Shown here: positions 15,234 through 23,636 of the stretch, piece by piece
Position numbering within the stretch: the first letter of the stretch is position 1
How the letters are laid out: each line of letters opens with the position of its first letter
Origin: Fibrobacterota bacterium
GTDB lineage: Bacteria; Fibrobacterota; Chitinivibrionia; Chitinivibrionales; Chitinispirillaceae
DNA length: 38,636 nt
Direction of reading: 5' to 3'
Assembly: GCA_023436205.1 (NCBI GenBank)
Contig: JAEZKC010000051.1
Span: forward strand, 1-38,636
Translations under genes and position numbers: made by a program
The notes under the pieces: generated by a model
Told to the model about the DNA's origin: nothing
What the model saw: only the letters and a program-made list of their open reading frames with translations
Databases searched by the model: none

Positions 15234-16502
15234 GTGATAAAGTATTTCGTTTCATTCATATCATCGGTGGTAGTTGGCATTACCATGGCATTCACCGAAA
15301 TGCGCACTCACAAAATGCGTTCGGTACTGTCGATTTTCGGAGTCATGCTGGGAGTTGCATCCCTGGTGGCCATGCTTACGCTCATCGGAGGAATAGATGT
15401 CTTTCTGAACAAAAAAATGGCCAAGTGGATTGGGTCGGTATGGTTCTGGCAGAATAATGATCTTTCCGAGGAAGCCAAAATGTCAGCTTCAAGATCACCG
15501 GGGTTAAGGCTTTCCGATGGTCCCTACCTTGTAGAAAATTCTGATGCCGTCAAGAGCGCACACATGGCCGTTTCAAGATGGAGTCTGATGTCGGTCATGG
15601 GAACAAACGAGAATGTCTCTCTTCAGGGTACAGATCGTGAAGCTTTCGATAAAAATTTAGATGAGGTGAAAATTCTGCACGGCAGGCTTCTTTCCGACGA
15701 AGATTATCAGGACGGCAGCCGCAACTGCCTCATCTCCTGGGAAATAATGGAAAGCATTCTTGCAGGTAATCCGGGAATAAGCGGAGAAAATCTAATCGGT
15801 AAAACTCTCACTTCCAGATCGCTGCGTTTTACCATTGTGGGCATTTTCGGACCCATCAACCCCAAAAACAGGCCCTGGCAACTGAGACGAGGCGTTTTCA
15901 TTCCGCTTAAAACCATGCAGAAATACATGACCGGACTTGACCCTGATCCGGGGCGACTGCAGATTCAAGTGAAAGATCCCAAAAATGTAAAACAGCAGGC
16001 AGTGAAAGCGGCTCTCGCCCTCATTTCCCGTCATCGGGGCGTGGAGGATTTCGAATACCGCACCGCTGACTGGGTGGATAATGTAAAGACCATGCTGGGT
16101 AACATAAGTATAGTGATGTCCATCATTTCGGTCATTTCGCTACTGGTGGGCGGGCTAAGCATCATGAATGTGATGCTTTCGAGCATTTCGGAGCGAATAA
16201 GAGAAATAGGGGTGCGAAAAGCTCTGGGTGCCCAGGATCGCCAGATATTCGTTCAGTTCATCGCCGAAACTACCACACTTTCATTTAGCGGTGGTATCAT
16301 TGGAATGCTGCTGGGCACGGTCCCCCTTTTTTTTAAAGAACCGATCATGCAATACACAAACGGAGCAATTGAACCAACAGTGCTCCCGCTCCATATTTTA
16401 TATACCTGCTGCATTATAACCGGAGTGGGAATACTCTTCGGACTGTACCCGGCTCTCAAAGCCTCACGGATGAACCCGGTTGATGCATTACGATTTGAGT
16501 AG
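15234..16502 (+). CDS. MacB/FtsX-type ABC permease 2
   Basis: 422 residues from a GTG four bases after the previous stop. It has the same architecture as permease 1: an N-terminal membrane segment, a periplasmic MacB_PCD domain, then three membrane segments with GVRKALGA and the closing LYPALKASRMNPVDALRFE. The two permeases are clearly related but diverged, with different periplasmic domains. This fits a dedicated heterodimer rather than a recent duplication. It ends six bases before the convergent histidine kinase gene; no hairpin terminator is evident between them. Confidence 0.93.
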   Translation: MIKYFVSFISSVVVGITMAFTEMRTHKMRSVLSIFGVMLGVASLVAMLTLIGGIDVFLNKKMAKWIGSVWFWQNNDLSEEAKMSASRSPGLRLSDGPYLVENSDAVKSAHMAVSRWSLMSVMGTNENVSLQGTDREAFDKNLDEVKILHGRLLSDEDYQDGSRNCLISWEIMESILAGNPGISGENLIGKTLTSRSLRFTIVGIFGPINPKNRPWQLRRGVFIPLKTMQKYMTGLDPDPGRLQIQVKDPKNVKQQAVKAALALISRHRGVEDFEYRTADWVDNVKTMLGNISIVMSIISVISLLVGGLSIMNVMLSSISERIREIGVRKALGAQDRQIFVQFIAETTTLSFSGGIIGMLLGTVPLFFKEPIMQYTNGAIEPTVLPLHILYTCCIITGVGILFGLYPALKASRMNPVDALRFE

Positions 16503-16508
16503 GGTGAC

Positions 16509-19500
16509 TTAGCCCTGAACTCTTGGCACGGTGAAACTGAATACTGAGCCGTGCCCCGGTTCGGAGCGCACCCAAATGCGACCGCCATGCGCTTCCACGA
16601 TACTCTTTGCAATTGTTAAACCCAGTCCGCTACCTCGTGTTTTCTTTTTAGCCGCTTTGCTTCTGTAAAACTTCTGGAATACCTTCTCCTGCTCATCGGA
16701 ACTGATTCCGGGGCCGGTGTCCTCCACGTCCACTTCCACCATTCCGTCTACTTTTTGAACATGAACAATCACGGTTCCGTTTTCACCAGAATACTGTACT
16801 GCATTATCAACGAGGTTCAAGATGACCTGTTTGATCCGATCAAGATCTACCTTCCCCACCACCTTTTCTTCTGGAATGTCTATGATGAGATCGACACTTT
16901 CGGGGACCTGAAGCACCTTTAGCGTTTCTTTTACCAAAGAAGGGATATCGCCATCCACCGGTTTTATTTCGGCGACGCCGGTTTCTATTTTGGTCAGATC
17001 CAGAAGCTCACTGAGAAGAGAAGCAAGCCGTTTCCCCTCCTGTTCAATGATGGCGAGAAACTTCTGCTGCTCTTCAGGGGAGATGTCGATATCTTTGGCA
17101 AGCAGCGTTTGAGTAAGTCCGATAATGCCGGTGAGAGGAGTCCGAAGCTCGTGTGAGGCAATGGAAACGAATTCACTCTTTGACTTGTCTAGCTCCTTGA
17201 GCCGCTCATTTGCCCGGTCAAGCTCCTCGTTTTTTAGAACAAGCGCATCGTTGGCCTTTGCAAGCTCCTCGGTGTGCTTTTTAATTACCTCCTCGGAAGC
17301 CTTTCGGGAGGTAATGTCACGCCAGGAAACGATTCCCCCTGCGATAGCTCCCTCACCATTGATAACCGGTCCGCCACTAATTGAAATTATCAGATTAACT
17401 CCATCAGGTCGTTTAATTACCCATTCTTCATTGTTGATAATTTCACCTTTGACCACCACCCGTTCAAGAGGGAGCTCCTCCGGATTGGGAAGTGTAACCC
17501 CATCGATGTGCCAAAACCCCCAGACCTCAGGGCGCTGCTCAATGGAGGCGGTAGACAACTCTTCTGCAGAACGCCCGAGTAGTTCACAGCCGAAGCGACT
17601 TACCCTTGTGACCTTGACCGGAGGTCCATCAGCGATAATGATCCCTTCAGGGAGATACTGCAGTAGAGTTTCCAAAATCCTGCGCCCCTCCTCCGCTTCA
17701 CGCGCCCGCTCCTCAGCACGCTCCCGCTCTGCTGCAAGCTGCCGCTGAGCCTTGCGGCTCTCCGTGACATCCACGGCCAGCACCAGCTCCGCTTTATGAC
17801 TATCAAATTTGATGGTATGTGAAACTATCTGCACTTCGATAATAGAGCCATCATTTTTCACATGCCTCCTGAATGCTGACTCTACATTACCTCTCTTAAC
17901 CTCCTCCAGTATCGCCGCCACATCCTCATCAGGCATAATGTCCACAATGGTTTTGGAAAGAAATCCCTCCCTACTGAACCCGTAATTCCTTATCGCTGCC
18001 TCGTTTACAGCAAGAAACTTAAGAGAAGAGAGATCATACACCCACATGGGCTGAGGGTTGGCTTCGAAAAAGAGCTTGTACTTTTCTTCTGAAGTTCGAA
18101 GCTCACTTTCCACTTTCTTTAAATCTGAAATATCTATAAAAGAAACGACACTTCTTCTGGTACCCGGCAATAAATCAACCTGCACAATAGCCGATTTGGC
18201 AATGCCGCTTTTTGTCTTCAGGTTTATTTCGTACCTTTTAGGAACCGAGGACGGATCCAGTCGCCTCAAACGATGATACTCCTCCATTCTGGGAACATCA
18301 GGACTGATAAAAAGATCCCGCCAGCTTAAGTTCCCCTCTATTTCTAATTTTGCATGTTCAAACATCTCTTCAAACATGCCATTTACAAGAGAAATAATCA
18401 TGTCCGGTTCAACAATGGCCGTAGCGGTACCAGTGTTTTCAAATAGTGCTCTATACAGTTTTTCAGAATTCTCCAGGTTTCTTCGTATTTCAATCAACTC
18501 TGTAATATCTTCCCCACTTATTAGGAGACCCGAATTCCCCCCTGTCCCATCTTTCAGAACAGCACTGTGCAAAGCCAGAGTCTTCTCCTTTTCTCCACCA
18601 GTAATTTCCAGTTCCAGATATTCGTTGGTTTCCCCTCCGGTCATCCTGCTCTCGAGCCATCTCCTCACCTGCTCACGAAGACTCTCTACTACAAACGCAT
18701 CAACAAAATCGACCCCTTCACTCTGTGAGGAACTGACCTCCAAAATCTCCAGACCTTTGCGGTTTATCGATTCCACCTTTCCATCGGGTTTCAACATAAG
18801 CAGCATCACACTTGCCGTATCGAAATAGGTTCGGGCCCGGTCCCTCTCCAGAAGAAGCGCCCCTTCCGTGCGCTTACGCTCCAGAGCATTGACAAACATG
18901 GAAGCTGCAATGCGGAAAAGTTTCACAATATCATTATCCCAGCTTTTCTCCTTGAGAGACTTGAAACTCAGAAATCCCAGTATCTTACCGGCAGTCACCA
19001 TGGGGACCATCATAAAGGAGGCAAAACCCGTTTGAGAAAAATATTCTCTCTCCGCCAGAGCATTTTCTGGCAAATCCTGCAAACTTTTAATCTGCACGAT
19101 CTCAAATTTTTTGAGTTGATCTAAAAGCCAGGTGAATTCCGTTGCGTCAGTTCTGCCTTTACTTCTGATTGCACCTTCTTCCTTTTTCCAGATATATGCC
19201 GGATGTAAATGAATTCCTCGTGGAGAAAGGAGGCAAATCTCTGCCATATCGACGGATGCGAATGTACCGAGGAGCCGAAGTGCGTGAGAAATCCCTTTAT
19301 CGATTTTTTCAACTTTCAGATTAATGAAACTGGTTGCCAGAGTATTAATGAGCTTTTCGAAACGTACTCTGAAATCCAGAATTTCTCTGGACCTGCGGAG
19401 CTGAGTACTGTCGCGGGCAATCATCAGCACAGACTGCACCCGCCCATCTGCTCCCACCTCCGGTACAAATCTGGCGGAGAAAAATCGCTTCTCCTCCGCA

Positions 19501-20645
19501 CAATCGAGGGCAAATTCCAGATTACCCTCAACACGCTCCCTGACCACCCGCCCCAGAAGCTCAAGGGCATTCTGTCTGAAATCGGCTGAAAACACATCTT
19601 CTATAACTGTAAGCGGCCCCGCTATGCAAGCCATAAAAGCGGGATTACCATAAACCGGTTCAAACTGGGAACTAAATCTTACCACCAGATCAGGTGAATT
19701 CTCCACCAGGGTTCTGAATTCCCATTCCCGCCGACGCAACTCCCGCTCAGCTATTTTAATCTGAGTAATGTCGTTTCCTATGGAGAGAATCTCCTGAACA
19801 GTACCACTCTTATCGAAAAAAATGCGATTAGTGTATGCCACATACACCAATCGTCCATCAGCCCGCACATTTTCATGCTCCATATTAACAAACTCTTCGG
19901 GTGAATCTATCATTCGGCGAATCATTTCGTCGATCTCCCCCGGAAAGCGACTGGAAAACAGTATGGAAATTTTCTTCCCAACCAACTCCTCATAGGAATA
20001 GCCAAAGAAAGTAAGTGCGAAATTGTTGGCAAAAAGAATAGTCCCCTGCTTATCCCACCGCAGAATCACGCTGTAGGCGCTCTCAACCAGTTCCCGATAA
20101 CGCTCCTCACTTCGACGCAGCTCATTTTCAGTTCTGAGCCGGGCAGCGATTTCCTCTTTGAGAGCATCGTTGGCCTGAGCAAGCTCAGCAGTACGCTCCT
20201 CCACCCGGTGTTCAAGCTCCGCATAAGCCGCACTGAGCGCCCTCTCCACCCTGGTGCGCTCACCCCTGACAGCCTTTTTCTCCAAAGCGTTTCTCAGAGC
20301 TGGACCCAACCTGGCAAGGCGATCCTTTAATACATAATCTGAAATCCCCGCCTTGATAGTGTCGGCAGCGGTTTTCTCATCAACGCTGCCCGTGACCAGT
20401 ATCACCGGCACCGAAGCGTCCAATTCCTTGACCAGCTTCAGGACCTGCAATGCGTCACCTGACGGGAAGAGATAGTCGGTGAGAACTATATCTGGAGAGA
20501 ACTGCTCGAACTGTTGCCGGAACGGAGTGTCTGGAACTGCAACTCTGGTTTGACATCGAATCCCGGTGGTGTCCAGCTCACGCAGAATCTGCTCCGCTTC
20601 AGTCTCATTGTTCTCAAAAATGAGAATCCGGACACTGTCGCCCAT
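16509..20645 (-). CDS. large hybrid sensor histidine kinase: REC, six PAS, GAF, HisKA, HATPase
   Basis: 1378 residues from the ATG at 20643-20645; a GTG two codons upstream is possible. An N-terminal receiver domain (D57 in VLTDYLFPSG, T85, K107) is followed by a coiled coil (about 125-170). About six PAS domains follow, with a GAF domain (about 430-600) after the second. A second coiled coil leads to HisKA (H1165 in SHELRTP) and the ATPase with N (ILNLVDNAVQ), G1 (DTGPGIS) and G2 (GSGLGLTIAK) boxes. No membrane segment is visible, so it is probably a cytoplasmic multi-input sensor. The N-terminal receiver implies that it takes signal from another kinase. No response regulator is adjacent. 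It converges on the efflux operon with a six-base gap. Confidence 0.93.
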   Translation of the reverse strand: MGDSVRILIFENNETEAEQILRELDTTGIRCQTRVAVPDTPFRQQFEQFSPDIVLTDYLFPSGDALQVLKLVKELDASVPVILVTGSVDEKTAADTIKAGISDYVLKDRLARLGPALRNALEKKAVRGERTRVERALSAAYAELEHRVEERTAELAQANDALKEEIAARLRTENELRRSEERYRELVESAYSVILRWDKQGTILFANNFALTFFGYSYEELVGKKISILFSSRFPGEIDEMIRRMIDSPEEFVNMEHENVRADGRLVYVAYTNRIFFDKSGTVQEILSIGNDITQIKIAERELRRREWEFRTLVENSPDLVVRFSSQFEPVYGNPAFMACIAGPLTVIEDVFSADFRQNALELLGRVVRERVEGNLEFALDCAEEKRFFSARFVPEVGADGRVQSVLMIARDSTQLRRSREILDFRVRFEKLINTLATSFINLKVEKIDKGISHALRLLGTFASVDMAEICLLSPRGIHLHPAYIWKKEEGAIRSKGRTDATEFTWLLDQLKKFEIVQIKSLQDLPENALAEREYFSQTGFASFMMVPMVTAGKILGFLSFKSLKEKSWDNDIVKLFRIAASMFVNALERKRTEGALLLERDRARTYFDTASVMLLMLKPDGKVESINRKGLEILEVSSSQSEGVDFVDAFVVESLREQVRRWLESRMTGGETNEYLELEITGGEKEKTLALHSAVLKDGTGGNSGLLISGEDITELIEIRRNLENSEKLYRALFENTGTATAIVEPDMIISLVNGMFEEMFEHAKLEIEGNLSWRDLFISPDVPRMEEYHRLRRLDPSSVPKRYEINLKTKSGIAKSAIVQVDLLPGTRRSVVSFIDISDLKKVESELRTSEEKYKLFFEANPQPMWVYDLSSLKFLAVNEAAIRNYGFSREGFLSKTIVDIMPDEDVAAILEEVKRGNVESAFRRHVKNDGSIIEVQIVSHTIKFDSHKAELVLAVDVTESRKAQRQLAAERERAEERAREAEEGRRILETLLQYLPEGIIIADGPPVKVTRVSRFGCELLGRSAEELSTASIEQRPEVWGFWHIDGVTLPNPEELPLERVVVKGEIINNEEWVIKRPDGVNLIISISGGPVINGEGAIAGGIVSWRDITSRKASEEVIKKHTEELAKANDALVLKNEELDRANERLKELDKSKSEFVSIASHELRTPLTGIIGLTQTLLAKDIDISPEEQQKFLAIIEQEGKRLASLLSELLDLTKIETGVAEIKPVDGDIPSLVKETLKVLQVPESVDLIIDIPEEKVVGKVDLDRIKQVILNLVDNAVQYSGENGTVIVHVQKVDGMVEVDVEDTGPGISSDEQEKVFQKFYRSKAAKKKTRGSGLGLTIAKSIVEAHGGRIWVRSEPGHGSVFSFTVPRVQG

Positions 20646-20738
20646 CTGCACACCTGTTTTCTAAAGCGGTGAAGCCCTCTAAGTGATTTGTCCTATAGTA
20701 ATCCTGCAATTTTGCTGCCAGTGAAAGGAGCAGATCCT

Positions 20739-20792
20739 GGGGACGGACTACTTTTTTCAAGATAGCGAAACAGAAAAAGATAGTCCGTCCCC
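20739..20792. repeat. GGGGACGGACTA hairpin repeat (isolated copy)
   Basis: GGGGACGGACTA at 20739 and TAGTCCGTCCCC at 20781-20792 form 12-bp arms around an A/T-rich spacer. The same hairpin recurs at 37873, 38116, 38358 and 38600. It lies between divergent promoters and is not followed by a T-run. It resembles REP or MITE hairpins often found near Y1 transposases. Confidence 0.85.
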
Positions 20793-20832
20793 AACCATTG
20801 ATCCTGCCTCACTCCCTTACTATTTTTCTCCC

Positions 20833-21648
20833 ATGCCCCTAGTTTCAGTTATCATCCCCACCTACAACAGAAAAAACCTGCTCCCACGTGCCCTGCAGTC
20901 GGTTCTCAATCAATCCTTCACCGATTTCGAACTCATAGTGGTCGATGACGGCTCCACTGATGGCACCAGCGAACTGGCAGACCAGTTCCCGAAAATCAGA
21001 CTGCTCCGCTCCGAACTGAACCATGGCGTTTCCCATGCCCGCAACAGAGGAGTAGCCGCTTCCTGCGCCAAATGGACCGCCTTTCTGGATTCCGATGACG
21101 TCTGGGCCACTCGCAAACTTGAACAGCAGATAAAATGGCTGGACGCTCATCCCCACTTCAAAATCTTGCAATCCAACGAAATCTGGATTCGCAACGGAAA
21201 ACGGGTCAATCCGCCTGCCACTCATAAGAAATTTCAGGGGGACCTCTTCGAGGCAGGCCTCGAACGCTGCATGATTACCCCCTCTTCGGTAATTATGGAG
21301 CGATCACTGTTCGATGAAACCGGCGGATTTGATGAATCCTTCAAGGCCTGTGAAGATTATGACCTGTGGCTGAGAATCTGCTGTCACCACGAAGTGGGGC
21401 TTCTGCAAAAAGAGCTGCTCACGCGATACGGAGGACATGAGGATCAGCTCTCTTCAAGTGTCCCTTGTCTTGATAAATACAGAGTTGAAAGTCTTAAAAA
21501 ACTGCTGCTTTCCGCTGTCCTCAACGAAAAACAGAAAACAGCGACCAGAAGCAATCTCCTTAAACGTGCACACATTCTGGCCCAGGGGGCCCTAAAGCGA
21601 GGTATAAAAGAGGAATATGACTACTACACCAATCTCTCAGGACTTTGA
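20833..21648 (+). CDS. family 2 glycosyltransferase
   Basis: A 271-residue GT-A fold enzyme that transfers a sugar from a nucleotide donor, probably in surface polysaccharide assembly. Signatures are VSVIIPTYNRKNLLPRALQS at the N-terminus, nucleotide-binding DDGS near residue 39, the metal-binding region FLDSDD near 88, and the acceptor-site ED motif in CEDYDLWLR near 172. There is no membrane segment. No polysaccharide cluster surrounds it, so the substrate is unknown. The start has no clear ribosome site. Its last 32 bases overlap the next gene, so the two are probably translated together. Confidence 0.92.
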   Translation: MPLVSVIIPTYNRKNLLPRALQSVLNQSFTDFELIVVDDGSTDGTSELADQFPKIRLLRSELNHGVSHARNRGVAASCAKWTAFLDSDDVWATRKLEQQIKWLDAHPHFKILQSNEIWIRNGKRVNPPATHKKFQGDLFEAGLERCMITPSSVIMERSLFDETGGFDESFKACEDYDLWLRICCHHEVGLLQKELLTRYGGHEDQLSSSVPCLDKYRVESLKKLLLSAVLNEKQKTATRSNLLKRAHILAQGALKRGIKEEYDYYTNLSGL

Positions 21649-22576
21649 ATCATTCCAGGCTCCCTTTGAAAAGGCAGCAATGCACTTTCTACCAGTTTCC
21701 AAACTTTCTCTCCCTGAGGGACTCTATGATCTAGATGAATCCGGTAATAGCATTCCACTTGCCACCCCCGCGCTGGTTTCCCAAAACGATTCAGCCTTCA
21801 TTATTATAGATGGTGTTAAAAGGATTTCAGGTTCAAATAAATCCAATTACCCCTGTATTGTTCTACCCAGTGTCGATCCCCTTAATCTGGGTCTTATGCG
21901 TATAGAGTTGAACAAGAATCGAACCCTATCCCTCAAGGAAAAAATCCTCTTCGCAAAATGGCTCTCCAAAAACCTCAACAGAGAAGAATACCTTTTTTGG
22001 ACACAAAGGATAAAAGTGAGTGATAAGGAGAGACACGAATTGGAAAACCTCTTTTATGTTGATGATGATGTGCTGGCGGCAGTTACTGAAGGGGTTCTCG
22101 ATTCCGGTTGCACAGAGGAATTCTCATCATTGAAAAAGGATGACCGGATTTCTGTTCTTGACCTCTTTACAAAGATACCATTCTCAAGACAAATGCAAAA
22201 AGAGATTATTGAGTGGCTTCCGGAACTTTCTTTCCGCAGCAATTCAACCGTCAAGAAAGTACTGGAATCACCGGAACTGGAGGACGTTGTCAATCATCCG
22301 AAACTAAATATTCCACAGAAACAGCAACGGATCAGAGACACTCTTTATATTCAGCGCTTTCCTCTTTACTCCAGTTTACAGAAAAAGTGGAAAAAAAACG
22401 TGGCGGTTGCCAATCCCGACCCCTCCCGTGTACAATTCACCCCCTCTCCGGGTTTCGAAAAAAGAAAACTTGAGATAAAAGCCACAGTATGTAACGCCGC
22501 TGAAGCTCATAAAATTTTCCAAAAACTGGCCTCAATTCCACCTCAGACCTGGGAAGAACTTATTTTACCTCAATAG
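21617..22576 (+). CDS. divergent ParB-like protein of unknown function
   Basis: 319 residues. The start at 21617 (AGAGGA four bases upstream) overlaps the glycosyltransferase by 32 bases; M22 is an alternative. Residues about 25-130 read like a degenerate ParB/Srx domain: LPVSKLSLPEG, then FIIIDGVKRISG in place of the usual IIDGHRR, then PCIVL. An IELNKNRTLSLKEKILFAKWL segment aligns with the ParB region that begins the helical part. The canonical GERR box is not evident. The rest (130-319) is helical and charged without a recognised domain. There is no parA partner, so a chromosome-partition role is unlikely. Treat the ParB link as tentative. Confidence 0.6.
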   Translation: MTTTPISQDFESFQAPFEKAAMHFLPVSKLSLPEGLYDLDESGNSIPLATPALVSQNDSAFIIIDGVKRISGSNKSNYPCIVLPSVDPLNLGLMRIELNKNRTLSLKEKILFAKWLSKNLNREEYLFWTQRIKVSDKERHELENLFYVDDDVLAAVTEGVLDSGCTEEFSSLKKDDRISVLDLFTKIPFSRQMQKEIIEWLPELSFRSNSTVKKVLESPELEDVVNHPKLNIPQKQQRIRDTLYIQRFPLYSSLQKKWKKNVAVANPDPSRVQFTPSPGFEKRKLEIKATVCNAAEAHKIFQKLASIPPQTWEELILPQ

Positions 22577-22601
22577 GTGCACTTTTTTAGAGGAATGACA
22601 A

Positions 22602-22946
22602 ATGCAATTACTTCTTGACCTGCTTTTACTGTCTATTGCAATCTTCCTGGTGGCGAAACTGATTCCCGCCATTCATATCAAGAATTTCCCCACTGCCATA
22701 ATAGTGGCTCTGGTTTACAGTCTGATCAATGTGGCACTGGGGTGGCTTCTCAATTTGCTCACTCTGCCTCTTACCTTTCTCACCTTTGGACTGTTCAAAT
22801 TCGTCGTCAATGCATTTTTGCTGTGGCTGACCGATAAAATCGTTAGTGATTTCAGGATCAAGAATTTCGGATGGACGCTGATTGCAGCAATACTCATCAG
22901 TCTTACAGATATGCTAATAAAAACTGCCGTACATCGAATTTTCTGA
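22602..22946 (+). CDS. phage-holin-IV/YvlD-like small membrane protein
   Basis: 114 residues, almost entirely four hydrophobic membrane segments (about 3-22, 29-48, 52-78, 86-108). The arrangement IPAIHIKNFPTAIIVALVYSLINV with LLTLPLTFLTFGLFKFVVNAFLLWL is that of the 4-TMS holin-IV superfamily (PF04020, YvlD). These proteins are widespread in chromosomes and mostly not phage lysis proteins. Function is unknown, possibly envelope stress. AGAGGA precedes the ATG. Confidence 0.85.
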   Translation: MQLLLDLLLLSIAIFLVAKLIPAIHIKNFPTAIIVALVYSLINVALGWLLNLLTLPLTFLTFGLFKFVVNAFLLWLTDKIVSDFRIKNFGWTLIAAILISLTDMLIKTAVHRIF

Positions 22947-23054
22947 TTTATAGGACTGAAACGAACCCCAATATCTATATTGCGATCGTAGCCAAATCAT
23001 AAATCGGTGCAGTAAATTAAACTGTTGTTTGCACTTTTTAGAAAGGATCCGGTC

Positions 23055-23603
23055 ATGTTAAAAGCAGGCGAATGCACACTTTACACTGGAGGACATGCGG
23101 GTGCAGAAACATTCTTCGGGGAATGTGCTGAAAAGTGGGGTGTCAAGGAAGTCACCTTCTCCTATGAAGGCCACTACATTAAAAGAGAAAAAAATGTGGT
23201 CATGCTCGATGATAAGGACCTCAGACGCGGGGATGTCAGTATGGAAATCGTATCCATGCACATGCACCGCCAGTATGCCCAGTCAGACAAGATCAAGCGG
23301 GTTCTCCAGTCCATTTTTCACATGGTGAACACAGGCCTTCAGGTTTTCGCCATCGGAGTGATCCAGGAGGACGATACAGTAAAGGGGGGAACCGGCTGGG
23401 GCGTTGAACTGGGAAAATTTTTCAACCGTGATCTACACGTTTTCGACCAGGAACGGCATAAGTGGTTCAAGTGGAGCCACGGTGAATGGATAGATGATAA
23501 GCCTTTCATAACTGAGAAGACATTCTGCGGCACCGGAACAAGAGAGTTGACAGAAGAAGCGAGAGTGGCGATTTCCGAACTCTTCTCGCGCTCTTTTGGA
23601 TGA
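23055..23603 (+). CDS. SLOG-like nucleotide-binding protein
   Basis: 182 residues from the ATG at 23055, with AAAGGA eight bases upstream; an earlier in-frame ATG at 23025 lacks a ribosome site. The sequence opens with LYTGGHAGAETFFGECAEKWG. A later GGTGWGVELGKFFNRDLHVFDQERHKWFKW is a Rossmann-like glycine loop followed by a VFDQ strand. This resembles SLOG-superfamily proteins (YpsA, LOG and DprA relatives), which bind nucleotides or nucleotide-derived ligands. The catalytic PGGxGT form of LOG enzymes is replaced by GGTGW. No partner gene is adjacent, so neither a specific reaction nor a conflict-system role can be claimed. Confidence 0.6.
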   Translation: MLKAGECTLYTGGHAGAETFFGECAEKWGVKEVTFSYEGHYIKREKNVVMLDDKDLRRGDVSMEIVSMHMHRQYAQSDKIKRVLQSIFHMVNTGLQVFAIGVIQEDDTVKGGTGWGVELGKFFNRDLHVFDQERHKWFKWSHGEWIDDKPFITEKTFCGTGTRELTEEARVAISELFSRSFG

Positions 23604-23610
23604 ATTTCAA

Positions 23611-23636
23611 TAACCGGGGCAACTCTGCCCCGGTTA
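23611..23636. terminator. bidirectional hairpin between convergent genes
   Basis: TAACCGGGGC and GCCCCGGTTA form perfect 10-bp arms around AACTCT, between the SLOG-like gene and the MscS gene. The hairpin includes the MscS stop codon. T-runs are poor on both sides, so efficiency is uncertain. Confidence 0.6.

Noticed and set aside
21617..22576. A parABS partition locus
   Set aside because: There is no parA, no parS-like sequence was noticed, and the ParB signature is degenerate.
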